Source: Candidatus Bathyarchaeota archaeon
GTDB taxonomy: Archaea; Thermoproteota; Bathyarchaeia; Bathyarchaeales; Bathycorpusculaceae
Assembly: GCA_026014735.1 (NCBI GenBank)
Contig: JAOZHT010000001.1
Coordinates: 868,001 to 932,000, forward strand
DNA: 64,000 nucleotides
Direction of reading: 5' to 3'
The notes under the pieces are model-generated. The model was not told where the DNA came from, ran no database searches, and saw nothing but the letters and a program-made list of their open reading frames with translations. Every line of letters begins with the position of its first letter. The first letter of the stretch is position 1. The position numbers and the translations under genes were made by a program. Of the stretch, positions 35,118 through 44,211 are shown in pieces.

Positions 35118-35492
35118 ATGGGAAAAACTAAAACAAGCTTCGAGCGTTTCCTAAGGGCAAGTTTAGAGAATCGACTCGTGTTAACAACAAGGCAGATTCA
35201 GCTAATTCAGCCAAAAATTACTTCATATGAGGTAGAAGAAGCAATAAGCAAAGCTAAATGGCACATCTTTGAGGAAAAAGCCCAAAACGGAGTAACAACC
35301 TACACGCTTATTGACCCGAGTTTTATTTGCACCTGTGGACAGCAGCCGATTCATTGGCATGAGGATAAAGCTTGTTGTGGGTCTGATGATTGCTGTCCTG
35401 AAGCGCAGTGTCCTGATGTTGATGTTGAAATCGCGTGGAATATCGGTAAAGTAAGGCAGATGCTAGAACAAAGGCGCATTGTTAACCAGTAA
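35118..35492 (+). CDS. small protein with His/Cys cluster
   Basis: This is a 124-residue protein. Its N-terminal part, about 70 residues, looks like a helical DNA-binding fold (FERFLRASLENRLVLTTRQ, YEVEEAISKAKW). Then FICTCGQQPIHWHEDKACCG and CCPEAQC supply seven Cys and two His for metal. It is third in the small Cys-gene cluster and 147 bases upstream of the first helicase of this strand. A regulator of the helicase genes is possible. Confidence 0.6.
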   Translation: MGKTKTSFERFLRASLENRLVLTTRQIQLIQPKITSYEVEEAISKAKWHIFEEKAQNGVTTYTLIDPSFICTCGQQPIHWHEDKACCGSDDCCPEAQCPDVDVEIAWNIGKVRQMLEQRRIVNQ

Positions 35493-35639
35493 ATAAGCTC
35501 TATCGTGCACTTTACTTTTTCACCTCTTGTACGCAGCGATGCTTATTCATAAATTTCCGGATATTCAGACGGTTAGCAAATTAGTAAACAAACCAAAAAA
35601 TTCTTAAGCCCACGCCACACCGCTAACTAAGCGGTAACA

Positions 35640-38600
35640 TTGCCTGATAACAAAATTAGTGAGATGATAGGCAAGAAACTTGGCATAGAAGTCATTATGC
35701 CAAAACTATGGCCCCACCAAAGAGAGGCCTTATCTACAATAGACCGATATTTAAAGGACTTTAAGCGCGCAGAAGACGGATCAGCACTTATTCGTATGCC
35801 AACAGGTACCGGTAAGAGTGGTGTGATAGCAGTACTATCCCAGTATTCTTGGCAAGGATCAGTTTTAATACTTGAGCCATGGGAGGCAGTGCGAACCCAG
35901 CTGCGATATGAGATCGGTGATGATTTTTGGGAAAAAATTGGTTATGGCGATGCTATTCAACCAAAAGTTGTTCGAGAATTTACACCTTCAACAATCGAAG
36001 AAACCCTGACTCAAACCAAAGGCAAAGATGCCATTTTTTTATGTAACATACAGACGCTAAATGAAATTTATGCCAACAAAAATAAGGATAAGAAATATAA
36101 TGAATTAGGAAGTAGGATTAGTCTAGTCATTTTTGATGAAGGGCACCGTGAACCAGCTCCCGAGTGGGGAAAAGCCGCCAGGAGTTTCAACGTTCCTGTA
36201 GTATTGTTAACTGCAACACCTTATAGAAACGACCATAGAATGTTCAATGTAAATCCTAACTTCATGTACATTTATCCTTATCAAAGAGCGCTTAAGGAAA
36301 ATTATATAAGAGATATTAAATTTCAAGGCTTGAAATGGAGTTCAGCAGAAGAATTTGTCTCTGAGTTAGTAAAGTTTTATAATGGCCCAGAATTTGCTGC
36401 CGTTAAATCGCAAGTAAAAAAATCCTTAGGTAAAGAAGCCCGTGTTATCGTTAGATGTGAAAGCGGTGAAGCAGTACGTCTCATTGCTAATTTGTTAAAT
36501 CAAACTGGCGTCAGCGCTATAGGAATTCATGATATCTTTTGCAGGAGCGGTTTTCTCTACAAGAACGTTCCTCGACCTGACAAGACAGATGCAATCTTTT
36601 GGGTACACGAAAGTAAAGTAATGGAAGGAATTGATGATCCCTCTTTTTCCCTTCTGGGAATCTATCAACCATTTAACAATGCACGGTCAGTAATCCAGCA
36701 AATAGGCCGGATAACACGAAATGCTCAATGCGTGCCAAACCAAACAGTATATGTATTAAATAATATCTTTGATGGTACGCAGAAAGCTTTTTGGGAAAAC
36801 TACCTTGCGTATGAATATAGCTTTGAGGAAAACCCGCCTCTCTATGAGCGTAGGTCAAGGTATGACTTAAGCGTAAATATTCAACCAAATTATTGGTACA
36901 TTGATGGCGATTTCAGAAAGAGAATTGACGTAGATTCTGAAAATGTTCATGAGTTCTTCCGTTTTCCTTTTTCTGCGAATTGTTACATAGCTAAAGACAA
37001 CTTTAGTTTTGATGACTTAAAAGAAGCGATTGAGAGTGAATGGGAACGTTCAGATGTTGAAATCAGAAAGATTACACGCCCTGAAATGGATACTCTGTTT
37101 GTGGCATATGTTTGGGCTTATAATTCGCCCGTATTGTTAAAAGGGTCTTACATAGAATTCCACCTGGGCTTTACTGTTTGTAAGAAAGTTGGCAAGTACA
37201 TTTTTTTCTATGATTCAAATGGGCTTTCAAGCAAATACTTATCCAAAACAACCAAGCGGGTAGGGCCTGACATACTAGAAGGCCTTTTTACAAACGACGG
37301 AAAAATAAACGAATTATCGCTATTTAACAGTGACTTGAGCTCTAGCAGTTTTAGGCGACGAACGATCGAAGCTTATTCAATATCTGAAATTTCGCCTAAT
37401 CTCAGCGATTTTTATTGTTTTCCTACGACTTCAAGAGGCTACACTAATTTTGACTCCAAATTTACTAGAAGATATGTTGGACTTTCAAGAGGAAGAATTA
37501 CCGACTCATCTTCTTCAGATATTTCATACGAAGAGTATTGCGAATGGCTAAAAAAGATAGAGACGGCGCTTATTAACATCGAAAGCAATTTGAAAAATCA
37601 ACCGAAATTATTGTCCGTTTTTGATAGATATGCAAAGTTCATAGACGTCTCAGGTAATCCAGAGCCACTTAGTATTTTGATAGATTTTGGCGAAGCTCTC
37701 GACTATTTTGAAACAAAACACCCTGAAGGACAAAAGGGGCAGCCATTGGATTCACCAAATCTTCATTGTGAAATCTTGAATCGCAAATTTCCATTTGAAG
37801 CAAATTCAGTGAATTATACTATTGATATCAATTACGATGAAAAGCGTAAACGATACCGATTAGAGTGCCGCTCTCTTGATTTGGCTTACGTTCCTAAAGA
37901 AAATAACCCTAAAATTGGTAATAGTATCATTGGTTATCTTAACAGAGAGCAATGCTTCCGCATCGTATTTGATGTTCCAGAACTTGTTTATGCCCACTCC
38001 AATTTCTATAAACCAAATATACCGATTGGAGGCGTGCTTTCCGGTGGCATTGATCTCCTTAAAATCCTTAAACCTCTAAAGATACTAAAAGAAATTAAAA
38101 GTGAAAAGGGTACTGCTGTCGTTAATTACAAAGGACGATCGACGTGGGAAGAGAATTCTCTTTTTGGGTTCATAGACCGATTTGATGAGTACGAAGAGCT
38201 GAAAGAACTGCATAAGATCGATCTGCTTGTTTGCGATGACATGGGACGTGAAATTGCTGATTTTATAGCTCTCGATGAGAATAACAAACGGGTGATACTT
38301 ATTCATGCAAAGGCTGAGGGTCCCCACAAAGTATCGGCGTCTGCTCTTCAAACAGTATTTGGTCAAGTAAAGAAAAATTTGGCTTTTTTACAACCCATGA
38401 ATGTTCAAACGCCTCCAAATTTAGCTCTATGGTCTGGTCAGTGGAGTTGTAATAAAGTAGCCGGTATTGTGGATAGTCGTATTAGAAAAGGCACTGGGGA
38501 ACCGGAAGAACTATGGAAGAGGATCACGAAGGTTGTTAGAGACCCGTCGTCAACTAGGGAGGTTTGGGTTCTTCTTGGTGACGAATTTTCTTATACTGAA

Positions 38601-38726
38601 TTTGAGAAAAAGAGAAATGCTAAAAAGCCTTCACCTGAGATTCTTCAAATAGAGTTTCTTATCCTTTCAACTTGGCAAGCTATTTCTGAAGTCGGTGCCA
38701 AGTTTAGTATTTTGTGCTCTTCATGA
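35640..38726 (+). CDS. SF2 helicase with nuclease-like C-terminus
   Basis: The start is TTG 35640 and the product has 1028 residues. The helicase core at about 20-370 shows RMPTGTGKSG (Walker A), IFDEGHRE (motif II), LTATPY (motif III) and QQIGRITR (motif VI). The middle 450 residues are unrecognised. Near residues 850-900, LLVCDDMGREIADFIAL and VILIHAKAE form an Asp/x-x-Lys pattern like a PD-(D/E)XK fold, with His for Glu. Helicase-nuclease fusions of this size are typical of anti-phage loci. It is 143 bases upstream of a second such fusion. Confidence 0.85.
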   Translation: MPDNKISEMIGKKLGIEVIMPKLWPHQREALSTIDRYLKDFKRAEDGSALIRMPTGTGKSGVIAVLSQYSWQGSVLILEPWEAVRTQLRYEIGDDFWEKIGYGDAIQPKVVREFTPSTIEETLTQTKGKDAIFLCNIQTLNEIYANKNKDKKYNELGSRISLVIFDEGHREPAPEWGKAARSFNVPVVLLTATPYRNDHRMFNVNPNFMYIYPYQRALKENYIRDIKFQGLKWSSAEEFVSELVKFYNGPEFAAVKSQVKKSLGKEARVIVRCESGEAVRLIANLLNQTGVSAIGIHDIFCRSGFLYKNVPRPDKTDAIFWVHESKVMEGIDDPSFSLLGIYQPFNNARSVIQQIGRITRNAQCVPNQTVYVLNNIFDGTQKAFWENYLAYEYSFEENPPLYERRSRYDLSVNIQPNYWYIDGDFRKRIDVDSENVHEFFRFPFSANCYIAKDNFSFDDLKEAIESEWERSDVEIRKITRPEMDTLFVAYVWAYNSPVLLKGSYIEFHLGFTVCKKVGKYIFFYDSNGLSSKYLSKTTKRVGPDILEGLFTNDGKINELSLFNSDLSSSSFRRRTIEAYSISEISPNLSDFYCFPTTSRGYTNFDSKFTRRYVGLSRGRITDSSSSDISYEEYCEWLKKIETALINIESNLKNQPKLLSVFDRYAKFIDVSGNPEPLSILIDFGEALDYFETKHPEGQKGQPLDSPNLHCEILNRKFPFEANSVNYTIDINYDEKRKRYRLECRSLDLAYVPKENNPKIGNSIIGYLNREQCFRIVFDVPELVYAHSNFYKPNIPIGGVLSGGIDLLKILKPLKILKEIKSEKGTAVVNYKGRSTWEENSLFGFIDRFDEYEELKELHKIDLLVCDDMGREIADFIALDENNKRVILIHAKAEGPHKVSASALQTVFGQVKKNLAFLQPMNVQTPPNLALWSGQWSCNKVAGIVDSRIRKGTGEPEELWKRITKVVRDPSSTREVWVLLGDEFSYTEFEKKRNAKKPSPEILQIEFLILSTWQAISEVGAKFSILCSS

Positions 38727-38869
38727 TTGTTTTTTAATTGGTATTGGAAAGCGGTAGTGCAACAATGCGTGCAGGATTAACACATTTAATTTAGGATATC
38801 TACCATCAGCATGGTTGTTGGATGTTGAAAAAATAATCTAACGTTTAACCTAAAAAGATCGCGTTTGGC

Positions 38870-41527
38870 TTGACTTTCGATGAACTTATTAAAAAGATAA
38901 TTCCTTATCGTATAAAAGTGAAGCAAACGATGTCTAGTAAGAGTCCTTTCCGGCGAATTGAATCAAGAACAGCCCAGTCTTGCGATATAGAGTCATTATT
39001 TAAGGATCTAAAAAATAGGTCGCCAGATATAAAGGAATTATTTGCACCACAAGCGGATGTCTTAAGAGATTATCAAAAGAGCTATATCAAGGCCAAAGAT
39101 GTTAGCATCGAGCTTCCAACCGGTTCAGGTAAAACACTTGTAGGTTTGCTGATTGCTGAGTACCGGCGAAGAATTTTAAGGGAGCGAATTTTATACCTTT
39201 GTCCAACAAAACAGTTAGCGTATCAAGTTGGAAAAAAATCAGAGGAATACTCCATTCCAGCCAAAGTTCTGGTTGGCCGAAGGCGGGATTTTAATCCGAT
39301 AGATGTGTCGTCCTATCGGTCGGGAAAATCAGTTGCAATCTCAACATACAGTGGATTGTTTAATTCTAATCCCGAATTTGATGACGCCCAAACTATTATC
39401 TTAGATGACTCACATGGCGGTGAGGGCTATATATCCTCGCCTTGGTCAATTACGATCAATAGAAGAGATTCTCCAAACTTATATCAGAATTTCTTATCAA
39501 AATTCGATAATGACTTACCGAGCCTAACAATACTCTATGGCTCTGATACCCATGGAAAGTCACCAAAGGTTGACATGATACCTTATGCAATTTTTTTTAA
39601 AAGAATAGATGAAATAAAAGAACTCTTTGAGAGCAATCTGTCGCCGGACATAGATCCTTCAAATTATTATGCTTGGCAATCTATCAAGGACAGCCTGCAT
39701 GCCTGTCAGGCATATATTTCATGCGACCAGCTGTTAATTCGACCATATATTTCGCCCACCCTTACACACAAACCATTTGATAATGCAAATCAACGAATCT
39801 ATATGTCCGCTACTTTAGGGAGCGGGGGTGAGCTTGAAAGAATTACGGGTATCAACCATATTGAGAGAATACCCACCCCCAAAATTTACCTTAAACATGG
39901 AATCGGTCGTAGGCTATTTTTGTTCCCTGATTTAATAAAAGAGAGTTCTGAGTACGAACCTTGGCTTGTTGCATTAATCGGTTCATCGCAAAGAACTTTG
40001 GCGCTCTGCCCAACAGGTAAGGCCTTGAGAAATTTAGAGCAAGTTTTGCAAAGTAGTAATAAACAACTGTCGATTTTGGAAGCCATCAACGTCGAAAACT
40101 CTATTGAGCCTTTTTCGGAGTCAAAGGACGTTGTTTTGGCACTGACGAACCGATATGATGGCATTGATCTACCAAGTAAGAAGTGTAGCTTGCTTGTAAT
40201 GTACGGTCTTCCTACTGGAACAAATCTTCAAGAATCCTTCTTAGAAGATAAGTTGGGTTTGGATGTTCTCTTAAGGGAAAGGGTAAAGACAAGGATCGCT
40301 CAAGGGGTAGGTCGTTGTACCAGAAGTGCAACTGACCAGTCATTAATTGTTATGGTTGGGAAACGGTTACTTGATTTCTGTAACAAACGGGAGAATCAGC
40401 TTCTATTCAATAATGAAATTAGAGGGGAGCTTGATTATGTGCTTGGATTAGAAATCAAAGAAATTGATGATCTTAATTCAATGATAAAATCTTTCTACGA
40501 TAAAGACTCTGATTGGGGTGTCGCCGAAGAAGCAATTGCTGAAATACGTGACTCCAATGAACAGCCGGATACTAAAATAACCGATATTCTTTCTTCTTGT
40601 GTTGCAAATGAGGTTAACTTTTCTTATGATCTATGGTTTGGCCGCTTTAAGGACGCTGTAGAGAGAGGGATAGCAATAACTGACAAATTAACTGACCCCC
40701 GGCTCTCTTCGTATAGGGCTTTTTGGTATTACTTAACAGCTTGCGCGGCTTTTGCTGCTTCCAAGGAAAACAAATATTATTCGAAAATTGCTGAAAAGCA
40801 CATGAGCGATGCTATTAGTGCTTGCAAAACTGTATCATGGTTCGCTGGGGCATTGAAATCCATGTTACCATCCGATAAAGTACGGTCAGTTGCAAGCGAA
40901 CTTGAAACGCTCGCCATTGAAGGAATTGCTGATACTTTAAAGGAATTGGGTGTCGCGGGACATGGGATTCCGAGAAAATTAGGTGTAGTCGGAAAGCTAC
41001 TAAGTGAAAAGAACCATTCAAAATTCGATAGTGGTATGGCGGAGCTTGGCCTTTTGTTAGGTTTTAATTCATGGAAGACAGACGCTCAAGCAACACCCGA
41101 TTGTATTTGGCAGCTAGGGGACGAGATTGCATATCTCTTTGAAGGCAAATCTGAGGCTAAACCAGAAAACGCTATTTCAGTTGACGATTGTAGGCAAGCT
41201 AGTGGGCATTTGAAGTGGGCGAGCGTTCAACCAGAATTGAAGAACTGTAAGGCTGTAAGAAGCATACTTGTAACCCCTCGGACTATCATAGATAAAAATG
41301 CCGTGCCACATGCGAACAATCTGTACTTTATGACTCCATCTGACATGCTATCGCTTTTTGGGAAAACAAAAAATTTGATCACTTGCATTCGAGGAGTTAT
41401 GACTAATGAGTTTGATGAGGAGTTTAAAGAAAAAATTCTATCCGAGTTAGTCCAGAATGATTTGACGCCCAAGGCAATCCAAGCATTCCTGCAAAATAAG
41501 CCAATAGAAGCATTAAAAACGACTTAA
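38870..41527 (+). CDS. SF2 helicase with PD-(D/E)XK-like C-terminus
   Basis: This is an 885-residue protein from TTG 38870 (ATG 38930 is an alternative). Walker A is LPTGSGKT (82-89). Motif II is the variant LDDSH, motif III is MSATLG, and motif VI is GVGRCTRS. The C-terminal 150 residues carry TPDCIWQLGDEIAYLFEGKS, then EAKPE, with helix DDCRQASGHLKW, a good PD-(D/E)XK pattern. It is in the same orientation as the 1028-residue helicase and the GIY-YIG gene, suggesting one three-gene system. Confidence 0.85.
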   Translation: MTFDELIKKIIPYRIKVKQTMSSKSPFRRIESRTAQSCDIESLFKDLKNRSPDIKELFAPQADVLRDYQKSYIKAKDVSIELPTGSGKTLVGLLIAEYRRRILRERILYLCPTKQLAYQVGKKSEEYSIPAKVLVGRRRDFNPIDVSSYRSGKSVAISTYSGLFNSNPEFDDAQTIILDDSHGGEGYISSPWSITINRRDSPNLYQNFLSKFDNDLPSLTILYGSDTHGKSPKVDMIPYAIFFKRIDEIKELFESNLSPDIDPSNYYAWQSIKDSLHACQAYISCDQLLIRPYISPTLTHKPFDNANQRIYMSATLGSGGELERITGINHIERIPTPKIYLKHGIGRRLFLFPDLIKESSEYEPWLVALIGSSQRTLALCPTGKALRNLEQVLQSSNKQLSILEAINVENSIEPFSESKDVVLALTNRYDGIDLPSKKCSLLVMYGLPTGTNLQESFLEDKLGLDVLLRERVKTRIAQGVGRCTRSATDQSLIVMVGKRLLDFCNKRENQLLFNNEIRGELDYVLGLEIKEIDDLNSMIKSFYDKDSDWGVAEEAIAEIRDSNEQPDTKITDILSSCVANEVNFSYDLWFGRFKDAVERGIAITDKLTDPRLSSYRAFWYYLTACAAFAASKENKYYSKIAEKHMSDAISACKTVSWFAGALKSMLPSDKVRSVASELETLAIEGIADTLKELGVAGHGIPRKLGVVGKLLSEKNHSKFDSGMAELGLLLGFNSWKTDAQATPDCIWQLGDEIAYLFEGKSEAKPENAISVDDCRQASGHLKWASVQPELKNCKAVRSILVTPRTIIDKNAVPHANNLYFMTPSDMLSLFGKTKNLITCIRGVMTNEFDEEFKEKILSELVQNDLTPKAIQAFLQNKPIEALKTT

Positions 41528-41598
41528 CGTTGAGGCGAAATCAAAATATTTCGTAATTATGCTATACGATAACTTACAATAAGCGTAAAAGTGATTAC

Positions 41599-42468
41599 AT
41601 GAAGACTGAACGATCCGATGTTGATCATCCACTCTGGCGAAAGAAAGTTGATTCATCGCTTTTTAGACAGAATGGGACAACGATTCCTCACTGGGCTTGC
41701 AAAATGTGGGGAATCGAAGACGACTTTTCGACATGCAATTCTAAGAGTATGGCAACATCTAAGATTCAAGTTGAGTTCAAGGGTATTGTCTACGATGGAT
41801 GGGTTACAGTCGCAAAAGAGGGTGAACGGTCGAAATCTCCAGCTTATCGTCTTTGGTATCAAAGACAGCTATCACATGAACTTAAAGACGCTTTTCTAAT
41901 GAGCTTTGCAAGAGACATTGAGTCAAGGTTGAGGCGACTAAAAGGGCATCAAGAAAATGTAGAGGATGAAATCCCCTTTTGGGAGTTCATAGACATCGAA
42001 TACGATCGAGCGATCAAGAGGTTTTATTTTAACGCATATTATGTTCACAAACCTGCATTTTCAGAGTTGTTCAAGCGGTTAATCGAGTCGCCAGTCCTGC
42101 ATAAAATTGATGATGAATTGGAGCAAAAGCCAACTCTTAGAATTCAAAAAATCAAATGGTATAAACGAGCAGACTTGACAGCCCAAATCGGCGCAAACAA
42201 CGTGATATACTTCTTGATTGACACAAAAAACAAATTGCTTTACATCGGAGAAGCTATGAATCTTGTTGATAGATTAAGTAAGGAGTACCCATCTATCCCT
42301 AATTGGGACTACTTTAGATATAACGTATTACCTGATGAATTGTTTGACCATAGAGTAACACTTGAAAGAATGGTTATCAGAGACTACGCTTCGTTGCTTC
42401 CAAACTCAGTAACTGAAACAAAAGAAATATCCGATTACAGACTTGTTAATGATAAAATCGATAACTGA
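41599..42468 (+). CDS. GIY-YIG nuclease-domain protein
   Basis: This 289-residue protein has a GIY-YIG domain at the C-terminus (about 198-275). VIYFLIDTKNKLLYIGEA and LVDRL give the GIY/YIG strands and the following basic residue, and the late ERMVIRDYASLL carries the catalytic Glu. The N-terminal 190 residues are unrecognised, with a Trp-rich start (HWACKMWGIEDD). It follows the 885-residue helicase by 71 bases. A T-rich terminator lies 85 bases downstream. Confidence 0.8.
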   Translation: MKTERSDVDHPLWRKKVDSSLFRQNGTTIPHWACKMWGIEDDFSTCNSKSMATSKIQVEFKGIVYDGWVTVAKEGERSKSPAYRLWYQRQLSHELKDAFLMSFARDIESRLRRLKGHQENVEDEIPFWEFIDIEYDRAIKRFYFNAYYVHKPAFSELFKRLIESPVLHKIDDELEQKPTLRIQKIKWYKRADLTAQIGANNVIYFLIDTKNKLLYIGEAMNLVDRLSKEYPSIPNWDYFRYNVLPDELFDHRVTLERMVIRDYASLLPNSVTETKEISDYRLVNDKIDN

Positions 42469-42551
42469 TGACTCTAAATGGATTATAGACCATTATAGTT
42501 ACCTCAGATTATTATCTCTATTACCTTCAAATGTAGGCATAATAGCGCATT

Positions 42552-42584
42552 GGTTTTCTATTTTTTATTTTCTATTCTCTAAGA
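42552..42584 (+). terminator. T-rich terminator after the GIY-YIG gene
   Basis: TTTTCTATTTTTTATTTTCT and more T lies about 85 bases after the stop at 42468. It shares its core with the sites at 31650 and 34655. It marks the convergence of the helicase/GIY-YIG and Argonaute operons; the rest of 42469-42861 holds only the small ORF below. Confidence 0.5.
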
Positions 42585-42691
42585 ATTTTTAGAATTTGTT
42601 TATCCTTCAATCTGCCTTATTTAATAAAAATGTCCCCTTGCTGTTATAGCAGAGGGTCATTTGTTAACTAATATTAAAAAGTGCCATAAGC

Positions 42692-42805
42692 TCAGACATT
42701 TGGATTAGCTAAATAGGCATCGAGAATCTCTAACTTGCGTTTCCAAAGTTTTCCTTCCCACCAAAACTTGTTCTCTGCTCTATCCAATGCCAAGACATTT
42801 ACCAC
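42692..42805 (-). CDS. 37-residue ORF or gene remnant behind the Argonaute operon
   Basis: From GTG 42805 the frame encodes VVNVLALDRAENKFWWEGKL followed by WKRKLEILDAYLANPNV. The Trp-rich, charged sequence looks like a real protein end and not a random frame, but no ribosome site is seen. It lies 56 bases after the last helicase gene on the same strand. It may be a small fourth gene or the C-terminal scar of a lost gene. Confidence 0.3.
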   Translation of the reverse strand: MVNVLALDRAENKFWWEGKLWKRKLEILDAYLANPNV

Positions 42806-42861
42806 TTGAAAGGTTAGGCAAATGGGTTTTTAGAATATTGTGTAAAATTGGATTAATGGCT

Positions 42862-44211
42862 TTAATTGTAACCCAAGGCTTTCTTTGTGTGCTCGAAGAG
42901 TTCAATGGCTGAGACCTTCGTAAAATATTCAAATGATTTGGAGGGTTGGAAAAGGAGAATACAAACACCCCTTAAAGCGGGGACTCTTCCTATTCTTCCA
43001 ATTCCTTGAATCAGTCTTCGTTCAGCAATTTTTGCATATTCAGTTCTTTTTACTTCAGCCAACTCCAACATAGTCGGTTGAGGAAAAGGTATGTAAGGGA
43101 TTAGTAAAAGCCTCAGCTTCTTGATGGTAATCCCTTCCCAAAAAACGTTTGATGAAGTTATTAAAATTCTATCATCTGTTTCGACAAAATTTTTGTACGC
43201 TTTGTTTCTGTCCGAATAGCAAAGTCCCGAGTCTATTTTTACAACTCTATTATTGAATACTTTCGAAAATTCGGAAGTCCATATTTCACTATTGAACTTA
43301 TTATTCATAAGAATTAGCGTTGGCATCGCTTGATTGATGTTTTTCACTAATTCTATGCACGTTGCTATTTTCTCGGTATCCGTACAAACTAGGAAATTAT
43401 AGGTAACATTTGATTTGGGAGTGAAAACTGTCTGGTTTTCTCCGAACGTTTTGACAAGCGACTTTTTAATATTACAGTAAAAACTTAACTCTTCTTCATC
43501 CAATCGAGTTGCCGAAAATAGCAGCAACCGTCCATTCGGTAAAACATCTCTTTTCTTAGGGTCTGCTTGAAGAAAGTGAAGGGTACATGTATTCCCGTAA
43601 GAAACACAGAAAACACGCCATTGTGTTAAGGTTTTAAGCAGTTGTTTTGAAACGGCACAATGTTCAGTATCACTAATTTTCTTCAATATATCCGTAGTTG
43701 TCTCGATATTCAATTCTCGAGTGCTGTATTTTTTAGTTATTGCCCGAGGCACCAAAACCTCATAGAAACCATCTCCTTCTTTAAAATGGAAGGATCTTAA
43801 CATTTTGTCATCTAGATCTAATGCAGTACGTAAGTTGTGCGCTTCATCCATCAGAGCATAATCAAAGCTTGTCTTTAATTTTCTATATGCAGGTATTGAT
43901 AACACAGCAATGGATGGATTTTCAATTTTGATCTGTTTTAACTCTTCCTTAAAATCTACCGATAATTCGCCGTTGGGTGTAACAATGCATGTTTTACCGC
44001 CTTTTAGGGACAAATAAACTGCTGTTAAAACGATTACATGTGTCTTCCCTGACGCAGGAGGGGCGGTAAAACTAACAACTTTTTCGTTAGTTTCTGTCAA
44101 GGCTTCATAGATTTCTCTCAACAGTTTGAGTTGGGCAGGTAATAGACTTTCAAATTTGGATAAGCCTTGCACGTTGCAAAGCCACAGCTCATAGTCGTAG
44201 TCTTTAGACAT
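42862..44211 (-). CDS. SF2 helicase of the Argonaute operon
   Basis: This 449-residue protein is shorter than typical SF2 helicases. It has TAPPASGKTHV (Walker A, about 49-59), ALMDEAHNLR (motif II), LFSATRLD (motif III) and RRLIQGIGRIGR (motif VI). No extra domain is evident. Its ATG lies inside the last codons of the Argonaute gene (overlap of 8 bases), so translation is coupled. Unwinding of guide-target or target DNA for the Argonaute is a reasonable inference. Confidence 0.85.
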   Translation of the reverse strand: MSKDYDYELWLCNVQGLSKFESLLPAQLKLLREIYEALTETNEKVVSFTAPPASGKTHVIVLTAVYLSLKGGKTCIVTPNGELSVDFKEELKQIKIENPSIAVLSIPAYRKLKTSFDYALMDEAHNLRTALDLDDKMLRSFHFKEGDGFYEVLVPRAITKKYSTRELNIETTTDILKKISDTEHCAVSKQLLKTLTQWRVFCVSYGNTCTLHFLQADPKKRDVLPNGRLLLFSATRLDEEELSFYCNIKKSLVKTFGENQTVFTPKSNVTYNFLVCTDTEKIATCIELVKNINQAMPTLILMNNKFNSEIWTSEFSKVFNNRVVKIDSGLCYSDRNKAYKNFVETDDRILITSSNVFWEGITIKKLRLLLIPYIPFPQPTMLELAEVKRTEYAKIAERRLIQGIGRIGRVPALRGVCILLFQPSKSFEYFTKVSAIELFEHTKKALGYN

